Of a stretch of DNA of 64,000 bases, positions 17,922 through 27,280 are shown in pieces (position 1 is the stretch's first letter; each line of letters opens with the position of its first letter). This stretch comes from UBA1847 sp942492205 (GTDB lineage: Bacteria > Pseudomonadota > Gammaproteobacteria > Steroidobacterales > Woeseiaceae). Position numbers and translations under genes: made by a program. The stretch spans positions 1-64,000 of the forward strand of contig CALODT010000001.1 in assembly GCA_942492205.1 (NCBI GenBank), read 5' to 3'. The notes below the pieces were generated by a model. The model was not told the DNA's origin, ran no database searches, and was given only the letters and a program-made list of their open reading frames with translations.

Positions 17922-20798
17922 TCAGTCAGAAGGCGGCACGAATTTTTGTGTTGATGCCGAGTTCTGTTTCACCTCGTTCATGCGTTGACGGATGTTGTAA
18001 TAATCGTTCGTCAGCCAGCGCCCGAGAATGTTCGCATACAGCGGGTTACCCAGCACGCCGCTCTCGCCACCCGGCAATACCGTGCGCCCGGTGATGCCGC
18101 GGGGTGCGCGGCTTGATTCACCGATATAACGTCTGGACGGGCCGCTTCCGAACATGAAGTCGTTACTGCTGTCAGCGCGGGCTGAATGACTCGAGGCATC
18201 GACGACACCAAATCCACCGTCAACCGACAGGCCTGGCAGGTCCGGGAATGACGCAGGAAAGGCCCCGCCAGCCGGCGGCGTGTCAAACGGCGGACCCAGG
18301 GGATGATCCAGCACGATGCGGTGCAGGCGGCCCCAGCGATAGTCATCCTGATAGGGCGATTCGCCAAACGCTTCGGCAAAGTCTGGGCCGGCCAGCAGCT
18401 CCAGCGCATCCTGAACGCTCTTGAGGATCAGGATGTCACGCCGCGCTGACGGATCGGTAACGTCCGGCACATTAAAAAAGTTGAGTCCGGACGCACCAAT
18501 ACCTTCTTGCGCGTCGAAGTTGTCGAACAGATTACGCAAGGCCGTCATGGACAGGCTGCTCGGCGGCCGGGGTAACCCAATTGCATCGAGGACCGCGTCG
18601 ATCGTGTTGCCGATCATCTGGCCCCGCCAGACTGAATAGATCGTCGCCGCGATGCTGTGCTCGATCTCCGTGACGGACGGTTCGGCGCGTTCGCCATCTT
18701 CATCACTGGCGTCATAGCCTGCCGCCACGCCGGTAGGTGTCGAGTAATCCCAGCCACGCAAGCGACCAACAGCCTCAGCAACGCGCGGATCTCCGGCCAG
18801 CCAGGCCAGCAGTGGATCGGCCGCATCGGATGTCGCGTTATGGAAAGCCTCGAGGATCAGTGGCGTAAAGACCTGCGCGTCGAGCAATATGACGTCCGCC
18901 TGGATCGCCTCCATGTCTTCGACGCTCAGCGGTCCTGCCGCAAGCCGTTCGTCGAAGGCCTGCGTGATACGGCCTGCGCGTGTGCCGATCGCGTAGCCCG
19001 GGTTGAGATAGAAAATACCGCCGCCGGGCCGCAGCTCGTTGAACGCATTGTTGTCCCGCGTGTTTCCTGTGGGATCGTTGTTGGCGTTGATGAAATAGCC
19101 GCTGACCGGATTGATTAGTTTCGGCATCTCATCGAACGGCAGGATCTCGTATGGCACGGCTTGTTGCGGCTGCGGATTCTGCACAGGCAGCCATTCGTTG
19201 CCGCCCTGGCCGTTGCGAACCAGGTACGGCGGTAGGCCATCAACGAAGCCGGCCTGCAAGTCCTCGCGAATCGGCATCTCGGCGCTCGTGAAATAGGCAA
19301 TGTTGCCTTGGGTGTCCATGTACGAGAAGTTCTGCGAGCCAAAATCAAAGAACTGCAGGCCATCCTTGAAGTCGTCGAGGTTCTTCGCGAAGTTGAAATT
19401 GCGGAACGCATCCAGTTCACGGGTAGCGCTGAAACCCGTGTACTGAACGCTGAGTGCGGCGCCTGTCGCCTGCTCCAAACTGATAATCGGTCCGTTATTG
19501 CGGCGCGGCGCGATCAGCGTAACAGGCGGGGTGCTGCCCGCAGGGGCCAACGTCGTGTTATCCGCTACACCATCGCCGATGATGTTAAAGCTGTAAGCCT
19601 CTGGTATCGGGATTAACGGCTCCGGGCTGCCTTTGTAGAGAGTGCTGAGACCACTGGGCGAGCTCGGATCAGGAACCACCTGCTCCTGGAACGTGTCAGT
19701 CACGTCCATCGGGTTGACGGTTGCGCCCCAGGTGATGCGCTGGTTCTGTCCCAGCACGACATAGGGTATGCCGGGAAAGCTGCTACCCACTACATCAATG
19801 CCGGCCGGCCTGGCCCGAAGGTGATTCTGATACCAGGTGGAGGGCGTGTTCAACGCGAGGTGCGGGTCGTTGGCGAGCATCGCCTTGCCGCTCGCGCTGC
19901 GACTCGGGGCAACGGCCCACTCGTTACTGCCTGTCGGCTTGTCACGAGATTTGAGCGCGTTTTCCAGCAACGGAATACCCTCGACCTTTTTCCGGTAATC
20001 CTGGACAAGTCGCAGGGTCGCCGGGTTGAGTTGCCCGGCCGGTGCGCTGGCGGCGGCTGATCGTCTGGCGCTCGACGCAGACTTTTGCGCTTTCCCTGGA
20101 CGCTTGGTCTGCTTGGATTGCTTTGCTTTGGCCGGTGCAGCAGCAGCCAACGAGTCGGGAATCGTCGCCGCGGGATCGAAGGGCTGCGTCCGGAACAAGT
20201 CCTCGAAGAACAGCGCTGCGCCGTCGAAGCCGAGCGCATTGCCAACGCCCTGGTAGGTGAGCAGGGCCTCCGTGTTGCCAATGTCGAGGTCGAACGACAG
20301 GCCGAACGCAATTAGCTTGCCAACCACGACGCTGTCCAACGGTGTCCATGGTTCCGCTTGCGTGATTTCAAGCACCGTGTACTCGGGTGGAAGTGGCTGG
20401 GTATTCAAAAAGTAATTCACGCCATCGGCGTAGGACTGCAGCCCGGTCCGGGTCTCGGAAGACAGAGCCGACAACGACCGCTGCGCAGCACGGCGCAGCC
20501 CAAAAGTGCGCAACTGAACATCACTGTTCAACGCAGCTGGTCCGAGCAGTTCGGCCAATGTGCCGCTTCCCTGGCGCCGCGAGGCATCCATCTGGAAGAA
20601 TCGATCCTGCGCGTGCAGATAGCCCTGCATGAATACGACGTCGTGCTCGGTGTTGCCGATAATGTGAGGAATGCCGTCAATATCGCGGATTACTTTTACG
20701 GCAGATCGCAAGCCGGGTACTTCAACAGGCTTGGCGATGGCGGTGGTGGCGACTGCAATAAGCAGCAGTACGGCGACTAAGCGTAATTGATTTAACAT
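17922..20798 (-). CDS. Penicillin acylase family N-terminal-nucleophile hydrolase
   Basis: 958 residues from the ATG at 20798, chosen because AAGGGG lies six bases upstream and a signal peptide (VAVLLLIAVATTAIA) follows at once. The alpha part has IRDIDGIPHI and FMQGYLHAQDRFFQMD; the beta chain begins at the autocatalytic Ser in TGSNEWAVAP (Ser291), and NDPHLALNTPS follows. A low-complexity Ala/Lys/Ser linker (about residues 215-255) sits in the spacer before the cleavage site. Such enzymes are periplasmic, self-processed amidases that cleave acyl-homoserine lactones, penicillins or other N-acyl compounds; substrate cannot be predicted. Single gene with its own terminator. Larger than typical (about 800) because of the linker and C-terminus. 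Confidence 0.92.
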   Translation of the reverse strand: MLNQLRLVAVLLLIAVATTAIAKPVEVPGLRSAVKVIRDIDGIPHIIGNTEHDVVFMQGYLHAQDRFFQMDASRRQGSGTLAELLGPAALNSDVQLRTFGLRRAAQRSLSALSSETRTGLQSYADGVNYFLNTQPLPPEYTVLEITQAEPWTPLDSVVVGKLIAFGLSFDLDIGNTEALLTYQGVGNALGFDGAALFFEDLFRTQPFDPAATIPDSLAAAAPAKAKQSKQTKRPGKAQKSASSARRSAAASAPAGQLNPATLRLVQDYRKKVEGIPLLENALKSRDKPTGSNEWAVAPSRSASGKAMLANDPHLALNTPSTWYQNHLRARPAGIDVVGSSFPGIPYVVLGQNQRITWGATVNPMDVTDTFQEQVVPDPSSPSGLSTLYKGSPEPLIPIPEAYSFNIIGDGVADNTTLAPAGSTPPVTLIAPRRNNGPIISLEQATGAALSVQYTGFSATRELDAFRNFNFAKNLDDFKDGLQFFDFGSQNFSYMDTQGNIAYFTSAEMPIREDLQAGFVDGLPPYLVRNGQGGNEWLPVQNPQPQQAVPYEILPFDEMPKLINPVSGYFINANNDPTGNTRDNNAFNELRPGGGIFYLNPGYAIGTRAGRITQAFDERLAAGPLSVEDMEAIQADVILLDAQVFTPLILEAFHNATSDAADPLLAWLAGDPRVAEAVGRLRGWDYSTPTGVAAGYDASDEDGERAEPSVTEIEHSIAATIYSVWRGQMIGNTIDAVLDAIGLPRPPSSLSMTALRNLFDNFDAQEGIGASGLNFFNVPDVTDPSARRDILILKSVQDALELLAGPDFAEAFGESPYQDDYRWGRLHRIVLDHPLGPPFDTPPAGGAFPASFPDLPGLSVDGGFGVVDASSHSARADSSNDFMFGSGPSRRYIGESSRAPRGITGRTVLPGGESGVLGNPLYANILGRWLTNDYYNIRQRMNEVKQNSASTQKFVPPSD

Positions 20799-21016
20799 AT
20801 TATTCCCCTTTGGACGGACATAGGCGGGGTCCGTCGTGGATTCTTCTCTACACACGGGGTGTTTTCTTGTTTTGGCGCCCGTTACTCATCTTAGCTCAAT
20901 CGCCGGTGCACGCAACAATCGACTGGCCGGCAGCCGAACAATCTGTCGCTGGCACCGGTGCAAGCAGTTCCTGGAACGGACTCGATGTGCGTTCGTGCTG
21001 CTGCAACACGGCATGG

Positions 21017-21054
21017 CTTAATGTACTAATGCCTTAAATCAGGAATGTCCCCAA
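21017..21054. repeat. Half copy of the GGGGACATTCC palindrome
   Basis: Right arm (TTAAATCAGGAATGTCCCC) intact with the centre ATGTACTAATGC; the left GGGGACATTCC arm is missing. Confidence 0.75.
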
Positions 21055-21118
21055 TTCCTCCAGCCAGGGCCATGCAGCACTGCTTCAGAAAATTGAGACT
21101 CGTTGTTTTCCCCTGAGT

Positions 21119-21141
21119 CCCCGGGCCTTGACGGCCCGGGG
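21119..21141 (-). terminator. GC-rich hairpin downstream of the polyglycine protein gene
   Basis: CCCCGGGCC (21119-21127) pairs perfectly with GGCCCGGGG (21133-21141). It lies 38 bp past the stop codon. No T-run on the minus strand, so the strength is unclear. Confidence 0.45.
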
Positions 21142-21178
21142 TTGTTACATTGGTTAAGCTTGGCTTTCGTTTCGGTGA

Positions 21179-22618
21179 CTAGTGACTACCTCCTTTCGGG
21201 CCACCACCGCCGCCGGGCTTGCCGCCACCGCCACCGCCACCGCCACCGCCACCGCCTTTGGTTTTGCTGACGATGCAAATGTCGATATAGGTCAAGTCGT
21301 TATCGTTGTCGATAACCGGGCGGTACAGCCGGTCGTCCTCTTCGGAATCTTCGTCCTCCGACTCTTCAGACGCGATCACATCCAGCTTGCTCGACGTGAT
21401 GTACACCGGTGCCTCCTCAACCAGCACGCGTGCTTCGGCTGCGGCTGCAGGTGGTGCTCTGTTGACGATGTTCGTTAGAATCTCGTCGCCAAGAATCTCT
21501 TCATCGATATTGAAAGTGATGTCTTCCGGTGCGTAGAACGTCAGGCGCCAGAAGCCGGTCTTGAGCCAATCGTCTCCCGGGCAAGAAGTCAGGTCGACAT
21601 CCTTCATGCGCCAGTTATAGCCATAGACGTACTTACCGCCGACGCTGGTCTCAACGCTGTATTCTTCGTCGTGCCACGTGCAGGTGCCTTCCCAACCGGA
21701 TCCCGTCCAGGCACCGACAGCAGGCGGATCGTCGCCAGGATTGCCGCCGGGCATCGAGCACGTTGCATCGCCAGGCACCATCTTGGCCAGGTTCAGCCGA
21801 GCGTCGGTTGACTTGATGATCTGGAACGGAGAGTCATAGTTGAACGACACGGCGTCCGCATCGTTAGCCCGGACACCCCAGTGTTCGGTGATGCCTTGGC
21901 CGGACACGTGCCACATCTGGAAGCCGGTCTTGCAGGCAGCTGCAGGATCCAGTCCCTGAGCCGAAGCGGCCGCTGCACAGGTCTGCATATGGCCCTCTTC
22001 GTCAACCAGCAACGATGCCTCGTAAACGTTGTCAGTCGCGGTATCGTCGCTCAGCGTACTGCTGTAAGGCTGCGTTTCTACGCGAATGACTGAGCGTTCG
22101 TTCCATGAGACAGCCTCCAGCGCATCGCCCCAATCGACGAACGCCGCTTCGACAGTATTTCCCATTCCAATACCATCATCATCGGCCCACCATTCATTGA
22201 CGTCGACTTTCTGCCAATAGATGCGGTAGACGTCTATATCGGCACACTGTGGAACGTTAGCCTTACAGGCATTGACATCGAAATAAACCGTCGGCTCTGA
22301 CAGGTTATCTACGCAGGACGTGTTCGGGTAATTGAACTGCCCGTCGCTCTGTGGCGCATCGCAGCCGTAAGAATAGTGAACACCCAACTGAGGATCACTC
22401 GGTGGACGCCAGTATGCTTCGGTTACCGTTGCCGACTCTGTCTGGATAGATGGCAGCGAAAGGTTATTGGATGTCTCGCCGCCAACTGGCGGCCCCTTAA
22501 TGCCGCCTTTGGCCGCCAAGCCGGGGGAGCTGAAGGCAATTAGAACGGCAGCGAGTACCGCCATCGAGACGGTCCGCCATCCTGGCCATCGAATCGTTGA
22601 TAAAGTTGTCTGTCTCAT
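21179..22618 (-). CDS. Exported protein of unknown function with polyglycine tail
   Basis: 479 residues from the ATG at 22618, preceded by AGGAGG at ideal spacing; signal peptide follows (AVLAAVLIAFSSPGLAAKGG). The mature part has eight or more cysteines in pairs (YGCDAP...NTSCVDN, VNACKANVPQCADID, GTCTWHDEE), an aromatic WHVSGQGITEHWGVR block and an acidic stretch (EESEDEDSEEDD), and ends in a twelve-glycine run plus KPGGGGGPKGGSH. No family recognised. The disulfide-rich fold and flexible glycine tail suggest a secreted or surface protein. Same strand as, and 95 bp from, the DUF5666 lipoprotein gene upstream, so they may share transcripts. Confidence 0.7.
   Translation of the reverse strand: MRQTTLSTIRWPGWRTVSMAVLAAVLIAFSSPGLAAKGGIKGPPVGGETSNNLSLPSIQTESATVTEAYWRPPSDPQLGVHYSYGCDAPQSDGQFNYPNTSCVDNLSEPTVYFDVNACKANVPQCADIDVYRIYWQKVDVNEWWADDDGIGMGNTVEAAFVDWGDALEAVSWNERSVIRVETQPYSSTLSDDTATDNVYEASLLVDEEGHMQTCAAAASAQGLDPAAACKTGFQMWHVSGQGITEHWGVRANDADAVSFNYDSPFQIIKSTDARLNLAKMVPGDATCSMPGGNPGDDPPAVGAWTGSGWEGTCTWHDEEYSVETSVGGKYVYGYNWRMKDVDLTSCPGDDWLKTGFWRLTFYAPEDITFNIDEEILGDEILTNIVNRAPPAAAAEARVLVEEAPVYITSSKLDVIASEESEDEDSEEDDRLYRPVIDNDNDLTYIDICIVSKTKGGGGGGGGGGGGKPGGGGGPKGGSH
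21219..21257. repeat. Hexanucleotide tandem repeat coding the polyglycine tail
   Basis: About six units of GCCACC (minus strand GGTGGC) encoding Gly-Gly. Pure enough to allow slippage in steps of six bases, which would change tail length without breaking the frame. Confidence 0.75.
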
Positions 22619-22713
22619 CACATTCCTCCTCGCCTTTGCCCCCCTCTGGGTAAAGTTCTTGTTATCGACTTTTTGTGCAATCACCTCCTTGCCGGATCAT
22701 TGACTGCATGCTC

Positions 22714-24162
22714 TCACATGCAACTTTCATCGCAGTCACGCAGGAACAGCTTGCTCGCCAGGATTGATGCGCCATCATAGGTGCCCTCCGCCTTCACAAT
22801 GCTTCCTTCTGTCAACAGTGTGAAGAACGTATCGGCATCGATGATTTCCTGCGCTTCGTTCTGGAATACCGTGTTTTGGTCGGTTGTTACCAGCACGCCC
22901 AGCAGAGTAACGTCGGGCTGCGCGATCAGTTCGACCGGCGCCTTCAGCGTGACGCCGTCATCCGGGTCGTCACGTTCCAGTCGCGTAGCAACGACTGCTG
23001 CCTGGTTGATGTAGGCGCGAACTTCTGTGCGGTCACCGACGACAAGATCGTCGTAGCCAAAATCCGTGATGCCGGCAGCGCTTTGGTCACGAAATAGTGT
23101 CGATTCATCTGTTGCAACGCTTATGCCCAGCAGCGTAATACTGGTTGTTGCAGTATCGACGGCCTGGACATCCGCCTCAATCTCGACCACCGATGGCAAG
23201 CGAAAAACGATTCTTTCTGCAACAAGCACTCCGGCCTCATCGAGCCATCCGTCAACCGCCAGCTTCACATCGAGGGCCAGCGTAGCGACCGTACCATTCA
23301 CGTACACGGTCTCACCGGTAGTTGTGACCGGTTGCTCGTCAACATCGAAGTCGGTGGCAGAAACGAAACTTGTGATATAGCCCTCGATGTCAAAGTCACA
23401 GTCGGCGTCGCAAAGCTGAACTCTGTCCCTGTCGCGATCTTGCGCCTGGATGCGATCGAGAAGCATGTCGCCGCCAGACATCGGCGCGCTGCTGGAAACT
23501 TCGACGTACAGTCCATTCGCCAGATTGGCATTGCCGAGCTCCAGGGCTGCTGCCGAATAATCGCAGGACTGCGTTCCAATGTTGAAGTGTTGTGTGGCCG
23601 TGTTGAGATTACTGATCTCGCCCTTGACCTGCATTCTCATGCCAGGGCCGTACGCGTCCGCGATGCGGTGTACGTGGGTGGCCTGAATACGTTCCTGGCT
23701 GCGCCAGTGACCGCTCACGCGCACCATGTTTCCCTCGGCGAACGTATCCATTGTCATGTCATCAAATATGGTCAGCTCGTCAAACATGACCGTGCGCCCC
23801 AGCACCTCAAAACGATTCTGAAGCGTGTTGATGTTCCTGACCGGGCCTTCGGCTTCGTGGGAAAACATGATCTGGGCGGCTACGGCAGCACCAGTCTGCT
23901 GGTGCACGGTGCCGCGGATTGCCACCACCATTCCGACCCGAAGATCGGACAAGTTGCCCGGCTGTCCGTTCATTGTCACAGCTGCCGTGTCGGTATTGAA
24001 CTCGATGCCGTTTGCTATGACGCTTCCGAAACCGGTTATCGTGCCGATCGTAACAACGTCAGTTGGCAGGACCGGCTGGACGATCGGCCCACTGCCCGAG
24101 CTGCTACCGCCGCAGCCGGCGATCAATAATGCGCCAATGAGGCTAATAAGTAGTTTCTTCAC
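22714..24162 (-). CDS. DUF5666 lipoprotein
   Basis: Start taken as GTG at 24162 because AAGGAGG lies just upstream and the lipobox LIAGC then falls at residues 14-18 or so (KKLLISLIGALLIAGCGG). The mature protein is an array of small beta-barrel DUF5666-like modules; recurring blocks such as GTITGFGSVIANGIEF, VSGHWRSQERIQATHV, VDGWLDEAGVLVAERI and AEGTYDGASILASKL mark four to five units. Members are exported, often predicted to bind metal or sugar, function unknown. It is divergent from an OmpR/EnvZ-type pair with a 130-bp shared promoter region, so it is a candidate target of that system. Confidence 0.85.
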   Translation of the reverse strand: MKKLLISLIGALLIAGCGGSSSGSGPIVQPVLPTDVVTIGTITGFGSVIANGIEFNTDTAAVTMNGQPGNLSDLRVGMVVAIRGTVHQQTGAAVAAQIMFSHEAEGPVRNINTLQNRFEVLGRTVMFDELTIFDDMTMDTFAEGNMVRVSGHWRSQERIQATHVHRIADAYGPGMRMQVKGEISNLNTATQHFNIGTQSCDYSAAALELGNANLANGLYVEVSSSAPMSGGDMLLDRIQAQDRDRDRVQLCDADCDFDIEGYITSFVSATDFDVDEQPVTTTGETVYVNGTVATLALDVKLAVDGWLDEAGVLVAERIVFRLPSVVEIEADVQAVDTATTSITLLGISVATDESTLFRDQSAAGITDFGYDDLVVGDRTEVRAYINQAAVVATRLERDDPDDGVTLKAPVELIAQPDVTLLGVLVTTDQNTVFQNEAQEIIDADTFFTLLTEGSIVKAEGTYDGASILASKLFLRDCDESCM

Positions 24163-24292
24163 CGTTTCATCCTCCTTGCGTTGCGCCATTTGCCGATTCG
24201 AGCAGCGCTTGGCCTCCCCAGTTTCAGACAATGTCCTGAATGTGTTTCCTACGTATTTCCAGCAAGCATCAATCTGTTACAGACTATTACCC

Positions 24293-25030
24293 ATGGACTC
24301 GCGCTCTCCAGGCGTCGCTGCGAGTAAGTCACATCTGCTGGTTGTGGATGACGACAGGGAGACCTGCGATCTGCTGTCCCTGTATTTGGGCGAACAGGGC
24401 TTCGATGTTGCTACCGTCGAGGATGGTCGGGCCATGGACGCCTGGCTTGCCGGGCACACAACGGACCTCGTCATTCTTGATCTGATGCTACCCGGCGAAG
24501 ACGGCCTGTCGATAGCGCGGCGCCTGCGCATCGATCGCAAGCTTCCGATAGTCATGATTTCCGCGCGCGGCGAAGAGCTCGACCGAATCGTCGGCCTCGA
24601 GGTGGGTGCAGATGACTACTTGCCCAAGCCATTCAATCCACGTGAACTTCTCGCCAGGGTGCGCGCCGTACTGCGTCGCTCGACGCCGGAACAAGCAGCC
24701 TCCGAATCGGCCCCGAGCGGCTATAGCTTTGGTCCGTTCCAGTTCGACGCCGAAACAAGAACGCTAATCCGTGGCGACGAAGAGCTGGACCTGTCGCGGG
24801 CGGAATTCGACCTGTTGCAAATTTTTGTCGATCAGCCGAACCGGGTGCTCAGCCGGGACCAGATCATGGACCAACTGAGTGGTCGCGATCGCGATCCCTT
24901 CGATCGCAGTATCGATGTGCGTGTGACGCGCCTGCGACACAAAATCGAGGAGAACCCGGCTGAGCCGCATTTTATCCGCACCGTCTGGGGCGTGGGCTAC
25001 CAGTTCACTCCTGGAGATCATGCGTCGTGA
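24293..25030 (+). CDS. OmpR-family response regulator
   Basis: 245 residues from ATG 24293; the longer upstream frame is antisense to the lipoprotein gene. Receiver domain: acidic pocket VVDDD (18-21), phospho-acceptor Asp63 in ILDLMLPGEDG, SARGEE, and Lys113 in YLPKPF. The C-terminal winged helix has LSRAEFDLLQIFVDQPNRVLSR and SIDVRVTRLRHKIE...FIRTVWGVGYQF, the OmpR/PhoB DNA-binding fold. It overlaps the kinase start by four bases (GTGA), so the two are translationally coupled. Most like the OmpR branch (RDRDPFDRSIDV). Confidence 0.93.
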   Translation: MDSRSPGVAASKSHLLVVDDDRETCDLLSLYLGEQGFDVATVEDGRAMDAWLAGHTTDLVILDLMLPGEDGLSIARRLRIDRKLPIVMISARGEELDRIVGLEVGADDYLPKPFNPRELLARVRAVLRRSTPEQAASESAPSGYSFGPFQFDAETRTLIRGDEELDLSRAEFDLLQIFVDQPNRVLSRDQIMDQLSGRDRDPFDRSIDVRVTRLRHKIEENPAEPHFIRTVWGVGYQFTPGDHAS

Positions 25031-26421
25031 ATATTCTACCGAGGTCGCTGTTCGGGCGCACCGCGACAACGATTGCGATCACCATGCTGTTGTCGATGAT
25101 CATCTCCATTAGCGCGGCGGTGTATTTCATCATGATCCCGATGGCAAAGCGCTCAGCTGATGACTTTGCCGCGGTCATCGTATCAGCCGCACACTCCCTG
25201 GAGAGTCTGCCTGAAGCAATGCACGAGGAACTCAAGCAGCAACTTTTGCAGGACCATGGCCTGATCGTTTCCATGCAGACAAAAGCGCTGACGGAAACGT
25301 CGTTCGACGTGCCGTACTCGATGTACTTCCGGGAATCGTTGGCGCGCCGCGCCGGCGAGGAACTACCCATCGTCGAGTCCGAATCAGGACCCCTGATCTG
25401 GGTGGACGTGACCGCCCATGGAAAGATCTTCCGCTTGGGTTTCGACCGGGAGCGGCTCGGCACCAATCCGCCGGTGGCCTTGTTGTTCGCGATCGGCGGC
25501 GGCGCCTTGTTGACCTTTCTCGCGAGCCTGATGGAAGTGCGCCGGGTTGCACGACCGCTTAATCGCTTGTCACTCGCCGTTCGGGAACTGGGTCGTGGAA
25601 AGGATCCTGAACCGTTGGCTGAAGATGGTCCGAATGAAATAGCAGCGTTGGCGCAGGCGTTCAATCGCATGACCGGCGATCTGCACGAAATGGCCGAAAA
25701 CAGAACGGTCATGATCGCCGGCATATCGCATGACCTGCGGACACCGCTAACGCGCCTCGGCATTGCCGTTGAAATGCTCGACGAACACTCGAATCCGCAG
25801 CTTGTTGCAGGCATTCGCAGGGACCTGAGTGCCATGAACAACCTGATTGGGCAGTTTTTACAGTTTTCCAAAGGCCTGGAAGACGGCGTGCCGGTGCAGG
25901 TAGATCTTTGGCAGGTCATCGCGTCTCTCGGCGAAGATCTGAAGCGGGAAGGCACGCAGCTTGTGCTGCACCGGAATGATCCGCCTTGTGTTTACTTTGC
26001 CGACCCCGTGGCGTTGCGGCGGGTGCTTGAGAACTTGCTGAAAAACGCCGTTCAATACGGCGCGGGGGCGCCGGTAGAGGTCAAACTAAACTGCAACAAG
26101 CAGGCGGTTTCGATTGAAATTTGTGATCGCGGGCCGGGAATTCCCACCGAGTTGGTAGAGAGTGCGTTTAGTCCGTTCCGACGCCTGCAGACGGCTCGCA
26201 GCAACGGCGTCGGTGGCAGTGGATTGGGGCTCGCTATTTCCCGACAACTCGCGGTCAAACACGGCTGGACAATCGAGCTGCTGCCCCGCGAAGGTGGTGG
26301 CACAGTGGCACGGCTGGGATTGCCTACGGCCTATCGATTCGGCCTGCCGGTTTCCTGCTATGCCGCTGCGCAATTAGCTGATGAAACGACGCCTGCGGGC
26401 CCCGTCGAAGTAGCGCTCTAA
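25027..26421 (+). CDS. EnvZ-like sensor histidine kinase
   Basis: Starts at GTG 25027 overlapping the regulator stop. Two membrane helices (residues 13-38 and 150-170) enclose a ~110-residue periplasmic sensor. A HAMP segment (RRVARPLNRLSLAVRELG) is followed by the H-box AGISHDLRTPLTRL (His235), the N-box ENLLKNAVQYG, D-box CDRGPGIP and G-box GVGGSGLGLAI. Layout, H-box and length match EnvZ. The signal is unknown; the nearest candidate outputs are the divergent DUF5666 lipoprotein and the polyglycine-tailed protein beyond it. Confidence 0.93.
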   Translation: MNILPRSLFGRTATTIAITMLLSMIISISAAVYFIMIPMAKRSADDFAAVIVSAAHSLESLPEAMHEELKQQLLQDHGLIVSMQTKALTETSFDVPYSMYFRESLARRAGEELPIVESESGPLIWVDVTAHGKIFRLGFDRERLGTNPPVALLFAIGGGALLTFLASLMEVRRVARPLNRLSLAVRELGRGKDPEPLAEDGPNEIAALAQAFNRMTGDLHEMAENRTVMIAGISHDLRTPLTRLGIAVEMLDEHSNPQLVAGIRRDLSAMNNLIGQFLQFSKGLEDGVPVQVDLWQVIASLGEDLKREGTQLVLHRNDPPCVYFADPVALRRVLENLLKNAVQYGAGAPVEVKLNCNKQAVSIEICDRGPGIPTELVESAFSPFRRLQTARSNGVGGSGLGLAISRQLAVKHGWTIELLPREGGGTVARLGLPTAYRFGLPVSCYAAAQLADETTPAGPVEVAL

Positions 26422-26500
26422 AATAACAGGTAGGCAGGACAATCCGACTGGTCGCCTTACGGTTTCGGGTTTTTTGCTGTCTTGGTATTCGTCTGGCGGG

Positions 26501-26529
26501 AAAAATGGGGCCGGCTTTCGACCGGCCCC
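26501..26529 (-). terminator. Rho-independent terminator of the repeat-protein gene
   Basis: GGGGCCGG (26507-26514) pairs with CCGGCCCC (26522-26529), loop CTTTCGA; on the minus strand it is followed by ATTTTT. It lies 26 bp past the stop of the small exported protein and may also stop the converging kinase transcript. Confidence 0.8.
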
Positions 26530-26554
26530 AAAGCGGAGGAAGTTCTCAGGGGGG

Positions 26555-27154
26555 TTATTGAGCTTCCTCGATATCCAGCCCAAGTGCCAAGGCCCTCTTT
26601 CGCATTTCCTCGCGATGCTGCGCCTGAAACTCCTCCAGACCCTCGCCAGCAGAGTAGTGGCGCTGCCGCTCGCGATACTCATTTCGTTCCTGCACGGTCA
26701 TCAGCTCGCCACCATAAATCTTCCCCTGTCCGGGGGGCACGAGATCCGTACCTTGTTTTTCCGCGCGTTCTCGCATGTTCTTTTCGTGCCGTACCTGTAG
26801 TTCTTCTTTCGCTTTTTTGGTCTTCGCTGCTTTTAGCTGCTTGCGATACCGATTGCGTTCCTCGACAGTCATCAGCTTGCTGCCATAAATATCCTCGTCC
26901 GCGAGCTGCATAGGATCCTCGGTATGTATCCGGTCCCGGTCGCGGATCTGATCCTTGTCCATGTCCTGATCTCGGACGCGATCCGGATCCTCCAGTCGAG
27001 TTCTGTCCCGTGTCTGATCACCGTCCAAGCTGCGGTCCACTCGCGGCGCTGCGGTCGATTTTTGTGCTCCGCCCTTATCGAGCTCGGCATCGCTTGCTGC
27101 GGGCGCGAATGCCAACATTGTGGCAATACCGATGATTGCTATTGAGTATTTCAT
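26555..27154 (-). CDS. Small exported charged protein with duplicated LMTVxERNxYR motif
   Basis: 199 residues. Signal peptide MKYSIAIIGIATMLAFAPAASDA, a very acidic/basic spacer rich in Asp-Arg pairs, then two copies of a ~55-residue unit: IYGSKLMTVEERNRYRKQL followed by EELQVRHEKNMRERAEKQG, and IYGGELMTVQERNEYRERQ followed by EEFQAQHREEMRKRALALG. Each unit should fold as a helical pair. Similar units occur in unnamed periplasmic proteins of gammaproteobacteria (from memory, not checked); function unknown. Convergent with the sensor kinase. Confidence 0.75.
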   Translation of the reverse strand: MKYSIAIIGIATMLAFAPAASDAELDKGGAQKSTAAPRVDRSLDGDQTRDRTRLEDPDRVRDQDMDKDQIRDRDRIHTEDPMQLADEDIYGSKLMTVEERNRYRKQLKAAKTKKAKEELQVRHEKNMRERAEKQGTDLVPPGQGKIYGGELMTVQERNEYRERQRHYSAGEGLEEFQAQHREEMRKRALALGLDIEEAQ

Positions 27155-27280
27155 TTGCCTGCGCTCCTCGTGTTGTTGCTTTCCAACTCACAAGGCGAAG
27201 TTTCTAAAAGAATTGTTTCCTGGTCATTTCGGAAACACCGCATTTTGTTACAGAACGTTTCACGCTCGCGTCCTCAGCAT

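Larger units (their letters stand above)
20799..21178. other. Intergenic region with half palindrome and hairpin
   Basis: Contains the promoter side of the acylase gene, a half copy of the GGGGACATTCC palindrome at 21017-21054 (right arm TTAAATCAGGAATGTCCCC) and a strong hairpin at 21119-21141. No gene seen. Confidence 0.6.
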
